Positions 1 to 6,629 of a stretch of DNA of 9,717 bases are shown piece after piece. The position numbers and the translations under genes are program-made. The stretch is taken from positions 1-9,717 of the forward strand of contig CAAFWT010000032.1 of NCBI GenBank assembly GCA_900766785.1, given 5' to 3'. Position 1 is the stretch's first letter. Every line of letters starts with the position of its first letter. The stretch comes from an uncultured Paraprevotella sp. Its GTDB lineage: Bacteria; Bacteroidota; Bacteroidia; Bacteroidales; Bacteroidaceae. The notes under the pieces were generated by a model, which worked only from the letters and a program-made list of their open reading frames with translations, made no database searches and had not been told where the DNA came from.

Positions 1-1269
1 GTTAGTCAGGTTCTCCCCACAATTGAGGAGGAGTATAACAAGCATCCCGAGTTTGAGAAGTCAAACTTGGTAGAGCGTCTTTGCATTCCCGATCGTGTGA
101 TTGAATTCAGAGTAACATGGGTTGACGACCAGGGCAAGGTGCAGACCAACATGGGTTATCGCATCCAGCACAACAACGTTATCGGTCCGTACAAGGGCGG
201 TATCCGTTTCCACAAGTCTGTCAACCTCGGAATCCTCAAGTTCCTTGCATTCGAGCAGACATTCAAGAATTCTCTTACCACATTGCCAATGGGTGGAGCC
301 AAGGGTGGTTCCGACTTCTCTCCCCGCGGCAAGAGCGAGGGCGAAGTGATGCGCTTCTGCCAGGCTTTCATGACCGAGCTTTATCGTCACATCGGTCCTG
401 ATGAGGACGTGCCAGCAGGCGACATCGGTGTTGGTGGCCGCGAGGTTGGATATATGTTCGGTATGTATAAGAAGCTCACCCACGAGTGGAGCGGTGTGCT
501 CACCGGCAAGGGCCGCGAGTTTGGCGGTTCGCTCATTCGTCCCGAGGCTACCGGTTACGGTACTGTATATTTCCTCCTTTCAATGCTCGAGACACGTGGC
601 ATTAGCCTTGAGGGCAAGAAGGTGCTCATTTCTGGTTCGGGTAACGTGGCACAGTATGCCACCGAGAAGTGCATCCAGCTTGGTGCCAAGGTGCTCACCC
701 TCTCCGACTCTGATGGTTATATCTACGATCCCGATGGAATCGACCGTGCAAAGCTCGACTATGTAATGGAGCTGAAGAACGTGGAGCGTGGACGTATCAA
801 GGAATATGCCGAGGAATATCCCAACGCTGTATATCACGCTGGCGAGCGTCCTTGGGGCGAGAAGGCCGACATCGCACTGCCTTGCGCTACCCAGAACGAG
901 ATCAACGGTGAGCAGGCTCAGATGCTCGTTGACAACGGAGTGTTTGCCGTAGCCGAAGGTGCCAACATGCCTTCTACTCCCGAGGCTGTCAAGGCATTCC
1001 AGGATGCCAAGATTCTCTATGCTCCCGGAAAGGCTTCCAACGCCGGTGGTGTTGCAGTGTCAGGTCTTGAGATGAGCCAGAACTCAGAGCGTCTGAGCTG
1101 GACATCCGAGGAGGTTGACAACCGCCTGAAGCTCATCATGAAGGACATCCACGAGAACTGCGTTAAGTATGGCACACAGGCCGATGGTTACATCAACTAC
1201 GTCAAGGGTGCCAACGTTGCAGGATTCATGAAGGTGGCCAAGGCCATGATGGCTCAGGGTATCGTATAA
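1..1269 (+). CDS. gdhA: Glutamate dehydrogenase (hexameric, probably NADP-linked), 5'-truncated by window edge
   Basis: Interconverts 2-oxoglutarate plus ammonium and glutamate in the cytoplasm; in gut Bacteroidales it is a main route of ammonium assimilation. The frame is open from base 1, so the start lies upstream; 422 residues are visible and the hexameric family is about 445 long, so only some 20 N-terminal residues are missing. Counting from window codon 1, the catalytic-lysine motif MGGAKGG is at 97-103 (K101), the PAGDIGVGGRE motif with the catalytic Asp is at 138-148 (D141), the Rossmann loop GSGNVAQ at 212-218, and AEGANMPSTPEA lies near the C-terminal side. S-D-S at 235-237, at the end of the second Rossmann strand, resembles NADP-dependent members; coenzyme preference is inferred from that alone. 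Many codons end in C or G compared with later genes, as expected of a highly expressed gene. It ends just before a strong terminator. The internal TTG at 67 is not the start. Confidence 0.96.
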   Translation, partial: VSQVLPTIEEEYNKHPEFEKSNLVERLCIPDRVIEFRVTWVDDQGKVQTNMGYRIQHNNVIGPYKGGIRFHKSVNLGILKFLAFEQTFKNSLTTLPMGGAKGGSDFSPRGKSEGEVMRFCQAFMTELYRHIGPDEDVPAGDIGVGGREVGYMFGMYKKLTHEWSGVLTGKGREFGGSLIRPEATGYGTVYFLLSMLETRGISLEGKKVLISGSGNVAQYATEKCIQLGAKVLTLSDSDGYIYDPDGIDRAKLDYVMELKNVERGRIKEYAEEYPNAVYHAGERPWGEKADIALPCATQNEINGEQAQMLVDNGVFAVAEGANMPSTPEAVKAFQDAKILYAPGKASNAGGVAVSGLEMSQNSERLSWTSEEVDNRLKLIMKDIHENCVKYGTQADGYINYVKGANVAGFMKVAKAMMAQGIV

Positions 1270-1307
1270 TGATTCTCCTATAGCACATAACACTATTTTT
1301 ATTATTC

Positions 1308-1342
1308 GGGCGGATTTCCATCACGGGAGTCCGCCCTTTTTT
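1308..1342 (+). terminator. Rho-independent terminator of gdhA
   Basis: Bases 1308-1319 pair with 1325-1336 as a 12-bp stem (GGGCGGA against TCCGCCC at the base, then T-G, T-A, T-G, C-G, C-G) around the 5-base loop ATCAC, followed directly by six T at 1337-1342. It starts 38 bases after the gdhA stop codon, so gdhA transcription should end here, insulated from the repeat-rich spacer. Confidence 0.9.
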
Positions 1343-1453
1343 ATCCACAGATTATCACGGATATTTTTTAATTTTTCAATTTTTATTTAGGCACGGAAAA
1401 CACGGATTAACACGGATTTTTTATTTAGGCACGGAGATCCACGGCTTAGTTTC

Positions 1454-1484
1454 ATTCTTCACTCTTCATTCTTCACTCTTCATT
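1454..1484. repeat. 14-bp tandem repeat, two copies
   Basis: The unit ATTCTTCACTCTTC occurs at 1454-1467 and 1468-1481, with the first three bases of a third copy at 1482-1484. It sits in the middle of the larger inverted repeat, between the CACGG arms. It is non-coding, pyrimidine-rich on the plus strand, and could change copy number by slippage. Confidence 0.85.
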
Positions 1485-1601
1485 ATAAATGAGCCGTGTC
1501 TATACCTCTGTATAGCATTAAGCTAATTAAGCCTACATCCATTGCGCAGCCCTCCGTGTCTTTTTTGAAAAAAAAGCCGTGTTAATCCGTGCCTAAAAAA
1601 C

Positions 1602-1628
1602 TTCAATCTTTCAATCTTTCAATCTTTT
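1602..1628. repeat. 8-bp tandem repeat, three copies
   Basis: TTCAATCT is repeated at 1602-1609, 1610-1617 and 1618-1625, followed by TTT. It lies just after the right CACGG arm of the larger repeat in non-coding DNA. Confidence 0.85.
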
Positions 1629-1738
1629 ATAATCAGAGCCAACGGCTCTTAATCTGTGCCAATCTGTGGTCTATATAAACCTTCAAATGTTAAAAATGCA
1701 TGTTTTTAGCACTTTTCTAAAAAAAAGTCAAGAAAATA

Positions 1739-1770
1739 TTTGGTTATGTGAAATTTTGTCACTACCTTTG
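1739..1770 (+). promoter_or_regulatory. Bacteroidetes sigma-ABfr-type promoter without an annotated gene
   Basis: TTTG at 1739-1742 and TACCTTTG (TAnnTTTG) at 1763-1770 are separated by 20 bases, matching the known Bacteroidetes -33/-7 consensus and spacing. Transcription would start around 1775-1778. It lies 310 bases ahead of rplU, so it makes either a long rplU leader or a short separate transcript that ends at the hairpin at 1838-1868. Confidence 0.75.
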
Positions 1771-1806
1771 CACCCGTTATCCTGAAAACAATCTTATTTA
1801 CCGCTA

Positions 1807-1878
1807 ATGGAAAGACTAATACCTATTGAAGATATAGAGCGATTGTCTGTGAAGACAGTCGCTTTATTCGTTATATAA
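1807..1878 (+). CDS. Possible 23-codon small ORF / leader peptide
   Basis: ATG at 1807 opens a 23-residue frame, MERLIPIEDIERLSVKTVALF followed by VI, ending in TAA at 1876-1878. It begins about 30 bases after the predicted start of the promoter at 1739-1770, a normal leader length. No Shine-Dalgarno site is visible, which is normal for Bacteroidetes. Codons 11-19 form a hairpin (1838-1863), so translation and RNA folding would interfere with one another. I do not recognise the peptide. It could be a leader peptide, a short gene, a gene remnant, or chance, since 23 open codons are weak evidence alone. Confidence 0.35.
   Translation: MERLIPIEDIERLSVKTVALFVI
1838..1868 (+). terminator. Hairpin with short U-rich tail (possible attenuator or sRNA end)
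   Basis: AGCGATTGTC at 1838-1847 pairs with GACAGTCGCT at 1854-1863 (10 bp, one T-G wobble, loop TGTGAA), followed by TTATT at 1864-1868. The U tract is imperfect, so termination would be partial at best. With the promoter at 1739-1770 this would give an RNA of roughly 90 nt. It overlaps the end of the small ORF. Confidence 0.45.
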
Positions 1879-1950
1879 AGTGTAATAAATCAGCCGTGAT
1901 GATATGATATTTGACCAAAATACAGTTAAATAATCATAAATCAATGAATT

Positions 1951-1982
1951 AATTCCTAATTCCTAATTCCTAATTCCTAATT
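1951..1982. repeat. 7-bp tandem repeat (AATTCCT x4) in the rplU promoter
   Basis: AATTCCT is repeated exactly at 1951-1957, 1958-1964, 1965-1971 and 1972-1978, with AATT of a fifth copy at 1979-1982. The array ends 6 bases before the -7 box TACCTTTG at 1989-1996 and covers the place where a -33 TTTG would be expected (about 1964-1969). Confidence 0.95.
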
Positions 1983-1988
1983 TATTTG

Positions 1989-1996
1989 TACCTTTG
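1989..1996 (+). promoter_or_regulatory. -7 box of the rplU-rpmA promoter
   Basis: TACCTTTG fits the Bacteroidetes TAnnTTTG -7 consensus exactly; transcription would start near 2001-2004, leaving a leader of about 77 nt before rplU. No TTTG occurs at the proper -33 distance because the heptamer repeat occupies it. The TTTG at 1985-1988 is too close to act as -33. Confidence 0.65.
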
Positions 1997-2002
1997 CAGC
2001 CG

Positions 2003-2079
2003 ATTTAGTCCGTGGAGGCTCAAATAAGTGAGGACACGAAGCCCTCCGCCTTGCGGAAACCGTTTAAATTTTTTAATAA
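2003..2079 (+). promoter_or_regulatory. rplU leader with alternative hairpins (candidate r-protein leader)
   Basis: GGAGGCT at 2014-2020 can pair with AGCCCTCC at 2040-2047 (one bulged C), enclosing a small GTG-AGGA-CAC hairpin at 2028-2037. Alternatively, TCCGC at 2045-2049 pairs with GCGGA at 2053-2057 around a 3-base loop. The two folds share 2045-2047, so they exclude each other. Six T follow at 2069-2074, about 11 bases after the second stem. Ribosomal-protein operons are often controlled by leader RNAs that bind the protein product; that role here is inferred, and I cannot match it to a named family. Confidence 0.4.
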
Positions 2080-2397
2080 ATGTACGCAATTGTAGAAATT
2101 AACGGTCAGCAGTTTAAGGCTGAAGCTGGCAAGAAGTTGTTTGTGCATCACATTGCAACTGCCGAGGCTGGTCAGACTGTTGAGTTTGAGAGAGTGTTGT
2201 TGGTAGACAACGATGGCACTGTTACCGTAGGTGCTCCCACAGTGGAGGGTGCTAAGGTGGTAGCAGAAGTGAAGAGTGCTTTGGTAAAGGGCGACAAGGT
2301 ATTGGTGTTCCACAAGAAGCGTCGCAAGGGCTATCGTAAGTTGAATGGTCATCGTCAGCAGTTTACTGAGTTGACTGTCAAAGAAGTTATTGCTTAA
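2080..2397 (+). CDS. rplU: 50S ribosomal protein L21
   Basis: L21 is a 23S rRNA-binding protein of the large subunit that helps early assembly. The 105-residue length is normal. The N-terminus [20 protein letters not shown] and the C-terminal basic segment [17 protein letters not shown] followed by FTELTVKEV are the conserved family ends. The ATG at 2080 follows an A/T-rich stretch with no Shine-Dalgarno site, usual for this phylum. It is 24 bases upstream of rpmA, the near-universal rplU-rpmA pair, and the two must be co-transcribed. Confidence 0.97.
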   Translation: MYAIVEINGQQFKAEAGKKLFVHHIATAEAGQTVEFERVLLVDNDGTVTVGAPTVEGAKVVAEVKSALVKGDKVLVFHKKRRKGYRKLNGHRQQFTELTVKEVIA

Positions 2398-2421
2398 CAA
2401 TTAATCTGAGGAGAAAAAGAA

Positions 2422-2685
2422 ATGGCACATAAAAAAGGTGTCGGCAGTTCTAAGAACGGTCGTGAGTCTGCAGCACAAAGACTCGGTGTAAAGATATTCG
2501 GTGGTGAGAAGTGCATCGCTGGTAATGTGATTGTACGTCAGCGCGGTACTCGTCATTATCCTGGTCAGAATGTAGGTATCGGTAAGGATGATACCCTGTA
2601 TGCATTGGTTGACGGAACCGTACAGTTCAAGAAGGGTCGTAGAGACCGTAGCACGGTGAGCGTTGTACCAGTGGCTGAGGCATAA
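2422..2685 (+). CDS. rpmA: 50S ribosomal protein L27
   Basis: L27 reaches the peptidyl-transferase centre through its flexible N-terminus. The 87-residue protein begins [16 protein letters not shown], continues with [22 protein letters not shown] and [20 protein letters not shown], and has the usual basic C-terminal half. It starts directly with the mature-type AHKKG sequence, with no cleavable N-terminal extension of the kind found in Firmicutes. A GAGGAG string at 2408-2413, about 8 bases before the ATG, resembles a Shine-Dalgarno site and is unusual beside the other starts here. Second gene of the rplU operon. Confidence 0.97.
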   Translation: MAHKKGVGSSKNGRESAAQRLGVKIFGGEKCIAGNVIVRQRGTRHYPGQNVGIGKDDTLYALVDGTVQFKKGRRDRSTVSVVPVAEA

Positions 2686-2752
2686 GACAAAATTCAATTT
2701 CTCATGTATGGAATGAATATTCCAACGCATAAGAGATAAAATATTACCTTAT

Positions 2753-2787
2753 AATGGGCTGTATGTGCACCTCACATACAGCCCATT
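2753..2787 (+). terminator. Perfect 15-bp hairpin after rpmA (likely operon end)
   Basis: Bases 2753-2767 (AATGGGCTGTATGTG) pair perfectly with 2773-2787 around the loop CACCT. It lies 67 bases after the rpmA stop and about 58 bases before the serS -7 box, the right place for an operon terminator. No T run follows on the plus strand (GTCGTTG comes next), so it may stop transcription weakly, protect the mRNA 3' end, or work with Rho. Confidence 0.6.
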
Positions 2788-2844
2788 GTCGTTGTAATGA
2801 ATAACTTTTGTTGTAGTCTAATCGTCTGTATCGCGAAATAGTCT

Positions 2845-2852
2845 TAAATTTG
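2845..2852 (+). promoter_or_regulatory. -7 box of the serS promoter
   Basis: TAAATTTG matches TAnnTTTG exactly and sits 34 bases before the serS ATG, leaving a leader of roughly 27 nt. No good -33 TTTG is present at 19-21 bases upstream; the TTTG at 2807-2810 is 34 bases away. Probable but incomplete promoter, presumably for the whole serS-udp cluster. Confidence 0.5.
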
Positions 2853-2886
2853 TAGGTCTAAAGTGAAAGAAATATAACATAAAGAT

Positions 2887-4206
2887 ATGCTTACGCTAAA
2901 ACTCATTACGGAAGAGAAAGACCGTGTGATTCGCGGTCTGGAGAAAAAGCATTTCCCTCATGCCGCAGAAGCTGTTGAGGAAGTACTCAATGTAGATAAG
3001 GTTCGTCGGCAGACTCAGACCGAGTTGGATGCCAATCTGTCCCAGGCAAAACAGTATGCTGCAGAAATTGGCAGCTTGATGAAACAAGGTAAGAAGACAG
3101 AGGCAGAAGAGGCAAAGGCCAAAGTAGCTGCTCTGAAGGAAGCCAACCGTCAGCTTGAGAACAAGAAATCGGAAGCCGAGTCACAGATGACCACGTTGCT
3201 CTGCGCCATACCCAACATTCCTTACGAGCAGGTTCCTGATGGTGCAAGTGCTGAGGACAACTGGGTCGTGAAGAGCTCACTCAAGGAATGTGTTGAGGGA
3301 AAGGATACCGTGGGCAACTGGGATGCCAATCCTGTGATAGAAAGTGCTCGTCTTCCTCACTGGGAGTTGGCAAAGAAATACAATCTGATAGATTTTGATC
3401 TGGGTGTTAAGATTTCTGGCGCAGGATTTCCTGTCTATAGGGGTCAGGGTGCCCGACTCCAGCGTGCGCTCATCAATTTCTTCCTTGATGAAGCCCGTGC
3501 AGCTGGATATGAAGAGATTATGCCTCCTACCGTGGTCAATCAGGCCAGCGGGTATGGCACTGGTCAGCTTCCTGACAAGGAAGGACAGATGTATCATTGC
3601 AATCTGGACGACCTCTATCTGATTCCCACTGCAGAGGTACCTGTAACCAATATCTATCGTGATGTCATCATCGAAGAGAAAGATCTGCCCATCAAGAACT
3701 GTGCTTACACGCAATGTTTCCGTCGTGAAGCAGGAAGTTATGGCAAGGATGTACGCGGACTGAATCGTTTGCATGAGTTCAGCAAGATAGAGATTGTGCG
3801 CATAGATACTCCTGAGCATTCCGACGCTTCTCACAAGGAGATGTTGGCACATGTGGAGGGACTGCTCCAGAAGTTGGAACTTCCTTATCGTATCTTGCGT
3901 CTCTGCGGCGGTGACATGAGTTTCACCAGCAGTATCTGCTATGACTTTGAGGTTTATTCTGAGGCACAGAAGAGATGGCTTGAGGTAAGTTCGGTGAGCA
4001 ACTTCGACACTTATCAGGCCAATCGTCTGAAATGCCGCGTTCGTCGTTCTGCTACTAAGAAGACAGAACTTGCTCATACGCTCAACGGCTCTGCTCTCGC
4101 CCTTCCCCGTATTGTGGCTGCTTTGCTTGAGAACAATCAGACAGAAGAAGGCATTCGCATCCCCAAGGCTTTGGTTCCTTATATGGGTTGTGACATGATA
4201 AAATGA
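2887..4206 (+). CDS. serS: Seryl-tRNA synthetase
   Basis: Class II aminoacyl-tRNA synthetase that charges tRNA-Ser (and tRNA-Sec where present) in the cytoplasm. The 439-residue length is usual. Residues about 30-105 form the long antiparallel coiled-coil arm that grips the tRNA variable arm; it is visibly rich in K, E, A and Q. The catalytic domain follows: TAEVPVT at 248-254 (serine-binding TxE), motif 2 FRREAGSYGKDVRGLNRLHE from 278 with R279 and E281, and motif 3 NGSALALPR at 400-408 with the invariant Arg 408. The ALALPR form of motif 3, instead of the GLAVGR form of many bacteria, is as I remember for Bacteroidetes SerRS. The ATG at 2887 follows a plausible promoter. First gene of the cluster running to udp; 47 bases separate it from the next gene. 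Confidence 0.97.
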   Translation: MLTLKLITEEKDRVIRGLEKKHFPHAAEAVEEVLNVDKVRRQTQTELDANLSQAKQYAAEIGSLMKQGKKTEAEEAKAKVAALKEANRQLENKKSEAESQMTTLLCAIPNIPYEQVPDGASAEDNWVVKSSLKECVEGKDTVGNWDANPVIESARLPHWELAKKYNLIDFDLGVKISGAGFPVYRGQGARLQRALINFFLDEARAAGYEEIMPPTVVNQASGYGTGQLPDKEGQMYHCNLDDLYLIPTAEVPVTNIYRDVIIEEKDLPIKNCAYTQCFRREAGSYGKDVRGLNRLHEFSKIEIVRIDTPEHSDASHKEMLAHVEGLLQKLELPYRILRLCGGDMSFTSSICYDFEVYSEAQKRWLEVSSVSNFDTYQANRLKCRVRRSATKKTELAHTLNGSALALPRIVAALLENNQTEEGIRIPKALVPYMGCDMIK

Positions 4207-4253
4207 TATCGTAAGAAACTACAACCAGCAACAACAGACATTTATATATTCCA

Positions 4254-6629
4254 ATGAACAAGATAGTAAGCAAATCACAATTCTCTGAAAAGGTATTCGA
4301 ACTGGAGGTTGAAGCTCCTTTGATAGCCAAGGCTCGCAAGGCAGGGCATTTTGTGATTGTACGTGTTGATGAGAAGGGCGAACGTATTCCCCTCACCATA
4401 GCAGAGAGTAATATCCAGAAAGGTACCATCACCCTGGTCATTCAAACTGTGGGTGCCAGTTCCAGCCAGTTGTGTGCACTGAACGAGGGTGATTACATAG
4501 CTGACGTGGTAGGTCCTCTGGGTAAGCCTACCCATATAGAAAACTATGGTACCGTGCTCTGTGCAGGTGGTGGTGTGGGTACAGCCCCCATGCTTCCCAT
4601 CATCCAGGCTCTCAAAGCTGCAGGAAATCGTGTGATCAGTGTGATTGCAGGGCGCAGCAAGGAATTGATCATTCTGGAGGATGAGGTTCGCAAGAGCTCC
4701 GACGAGGTCATCATCATGACAGACGATGGTTCATATGGCCAGAAGGGCGTAGTGACCGTAGGTATGGAGGAGGTGATCCAGCGCGAGAAGGTTGATAAAT
4801 GTTTTGCCATCGGTCCTGCAATAATGATGAAGTTCTGTTGCTTGCTTACCAAGAAATACGAGATCCCCACGGATGTGTCACTCAACACCATCATGGTGGA
4901 CGGTACTGGTATGTGTGGTGCTTGTCGTATCAGCGTGGGTGGCAAGACTAAGTTCGTATGTGTGGATGGCCCTGAGTTTGATGGTCATCAGGTGGACTTC
5001 AACGAGATGCTTCAGCGTGCAGGTGCTTTCAAGGCCGAAGAGATAGAGGCTATGGAGGCATACCAAAAGGCCCTGCATGAGCCTTCCGCATCACAGCAGT
5101 CAGCCGCTGCTGCTCAGGAGACCAGCACCGTGTCTCCTCTCAATGTGGAGCAAATGGACACCACCACTCCATTGGCAGAGTTGCTTGACCGCTCAGCTTC
5201 TTATCGTGAAGAGCTGCGCAAGAGTATGAAAGCCAAGGAGCGTACTCAGATAGCCCGTTGCCAGATGCCCGAGCTCCACCCCGTATATCGAGCCACCACG
5301 CGAGTGGAAGAGGTCAACAAAGGACTCAGCATCGAACAGGCTATGACAGAGGCCAAGAGATGTCTGGACTGTGCCAACCCCACATGTATGAAGGGTTGTC
5401 CCGTGAGCATCAATATACCTTCCTTTATTAAGAATGTAGAACGCGGAGAGATTCTCAATGCTGCTCGTATCCTGAAGAGTACATCTGCCTTGCCAGCCGT
5501 TTGTGGACGTGTATGCCCCCAGGAGAAGCAATGCGAAAGCCAGTGTATCCATCTGAAGATGAACGAGCCTGCTGTGGCTATAGGTAATCTGGAGCGATTC
5601 GTGGCTGACTTTGAGCGAGAGAGTGGCCATATGGCACTTCCCGAGGTGGCGCCCAGCAATGGCAAGAAGGTGGCTGTCATCGGTTCAGGTCCCAGCGGAT
5701 TGAGTTTTGCTGGTGATATGGCCAAGGCTGGTTATGACGTGACCGTTTTCGAAGCTCTCCATGAAATAGGCGGTGTGCTCAAGTATGGCATACCCGAATT
5801 CCGTCTGCCCAATAAGATTGTGGATGTAGAGATTCATAACCTTGAGCAGATAGGTGTCAAGTTTGAGAAGGATTGTGTAGTGGGCAAGACCATCACTGTA
5901 GAGCAGCTGGAGCAACAGGGATTCAAGGGAATCTTTGTGGGTTCGGGTGCAGGCCTTCCCAACTTTATGGGTATTCCTGGCGAGAACAGCAATGGCGTGA
6001 TGAGTTCCAATGAGTATCTCACTCGTGTGAATCTGATGAATGCCAGCGACGCCTCCTATGCCACACCTGTCAAGAAGGCCAAGAGCGTGATGGTAGTTGG
6101 TGGTGGCAATACTGCTATGGACAGTTGTCGTACAGCCAAGCGCTTAGGAGCCGAACGTGTGTTTATTGCTTATCGCCGCAGTGAGGCTGAGATGCCAGCC
6201 CGCCTGGAGGAAGTCAAGCATGCTAAGGAGGAAGGCATAGAATTCCTCACGTTACATAACCCCATAGAGTATCATGCCGACGAGAAGGGTAATCTCACTG
6301 AGGTAGTCTTGCAAAAGATGGAATTGGGTGAACCAGATGCTTCTGGTCGCAGAAGTCCTCAGCCCATTCCTGGAGCCACAGAGACTATTGCCATCGACCA
6401 GGCTATCGTGGCAGTAGGTGTTTCTCCCAACCCCATTGTACCCACTTCTATCCAAGGTCTTGAGTTAGGTCGCAAGAATACCATTGTTGTCAACGATGGT
6501 ATGCAGACCAACATTCCTATGATCTTTGCAGGAGGTGATATCGTTCGCGGTGGCGCCACCGTTATCCTGGCCATGGGTGATGGGCGTCGTGCTGCTGCAG
6601 CAATGGATCAGTATCTGAGTGAAAAATGA
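4254..6629 (+). CDS. Fused NfnA/NfnB-like flavoprotein (DHOD electron-transfer subunit + NADPH glutamate synthase small-subunit-like)
   Basis: A 791-residue fusion of two proteins that are separate subunits elsewhere. Residues 1-275 are NfnA/PyrK-like: RIPLTI at 44-49 for FAD, AGGGVGTAP at 104-112 for NAD(P), and a [2Fe-2S] site with D216, C221, C224 and C236; the MVDGTGMCGACR motif is typical of the Nfn small subunit, where an Asp is a known ligand. Residues 277-291 are a Ser/Gln/Ala-rich linker. Residues about 300-791 are GltD/NfnB-like: Cys motifs C370, C373, C378, C382 and C417, C421, C427, C431 for two [4Fe-4S] clusters, GSGPSG at 477-482 for FAD, VGGGNTAMDS at 615-624 for NADPH, and FAGGDIVRGGATVILAMGDG near the end. 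The family reaction is electron-bifurcating NADH + reduced ferredoxin : NADP+ transhydrogenation; pipelines often name it dihydroorotate dehydrogenase B/glutamate synthase. The Nfn role is inferred. Its stop overlaps the next start by 4 bases. Confidence 0.9.
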   Translation: MNKIVSKSQFSEKVFELEVEAPLIAKARKAGHFVIVRVDEKGERIPLTIAESNIQKGTITLVIQTVGASSSQLCALNEGDYIADVVGPLGKPTHIENYGTVLCAGGGVGTAPMLPIIQALKAAGNRVISVIAGRSKELIILEDEVRKSSDEVIIMTDDGSYGQKGVVTVGMEEVIQREKVDKCFAIGPAIMMKFCCLLTKKYEIPTDVSLNTIMVDGTGMCGACRISVGGKTKFVCVDGPEFDGHQVDFNEMLQRAGAFKAEEIEAMEAYQKALHEPSASQQSAAAAQETSTVSPLNVEQMDTTTPLAELLDRSASYREELRKSMKAKERTQIARCQMPELHPVYRATTRVEEVNKGLSIEQAMTEAKRCLDCANPTCMKGCPVSINIPSFIKNVERGEILNAARILKSTSALPAVCGRVCPQEKQCESQCIHLKMNEPAVAIGNLERFVADFERESGHMALPEVAPSNGKKVAVIGSGPSGLSFAGDMAKAGYDVTVFEALHEIGGVLKYGIPEFRLPNKIVDVEIHNLEQIGVKFEKDCVVGKTITVEQLEQQGFKGIFVGSGAGLPNFMGIPGENSNGVMSSNEYLTRVNLMNASDASYATPVKKAKSVMVVGGGNTAMDSCRTAKRLGAERVFIAYRRSEAEMPARLEEVKHAKEEGIEFLTLHNPIEYHADEKGNLTEVVLQKMELGEPDASGRRSPQPIPGATETIAIDQAIVAVGVSPNPIVPTSIQGLELGRKNTIVVNDGMQTNIPMIFAGGDIVRGGATVILAMGDGRRAAAAMDQYLSEK

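Larger units (their letters stand above)
1341..1670. repeat. Nested inverted/direct CACGG-type intergenic repeat
   Basis: A 17-base direct repeat (TTTT then ATTTAGGCACGGA) occurs at 1381-1397 and 1419-1435. CACGGATTAACACGG at 1401-1415 is exactly inverted at 1577-1591, and TTAGGCACGGA at 1387-1397 is exactly inverted at 1586-1596. Further out, CCACAGATT at 1345-1353 is mirrored by AATCTGTGG near 1661-1669. A 6-bp hairpin (AGAGCC, loop AAC, GGCTCT) lies at 1635-1649. No convincing ORF runs through it. From general knowledge, similar CACGGATTAACACGG strings are dispersed in Bacteroidales intergenic DNA; I know of no established function. The inverted arms suggest a mobile or folded unit, but no transposase or target duplication is visible. 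Confidence 0.75.

Noticed and set aside
61..483. Minus-strand open frame of 140 codons opposite gdhA
   Set aside because: It lies opposite conserved GDH catalytic segments, has no recognisable domain, and follows from the strong codon bias of gdhA.
1341..1349. TTATCCACA, a perfect DnaA-box match
   Set aside because: It is the only clear copy, no DnaA-box cluster, dnaA/dnaN genes or unwinding element is nearby, and it is explained by the CCACAGATT end of the local repeat.
1341..1670. CRISPR-like array of CACGG repeats
   Set aside because: Repeat copies differ in length, spacing and orientation, there are no uniform spacers, and no cas gene is present.
3277..4077. Long open frame of 266 codons on the minus strand within serS
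   Set aside because: It is antisense to a firmly identified SerRS with intact motifs; the translation looks like a reverse-strand shadow with no recognisable family, and no promoter or spacing supports it.
4207..4253. Separate promoter for the Nfn-like gene
   Set aside because: No TAnnTTTG box or -33 TTTG is found in this 47-base gap; co-transcription with serS is simpler.
5193..5725. Two overlapping minus-strand frames of 145 and 159 codons opposite the Nfn-like gene
   Set aside because: Both are opposite the Cys-cluster region of the flavoprotein and have low-complexity translations without family features.
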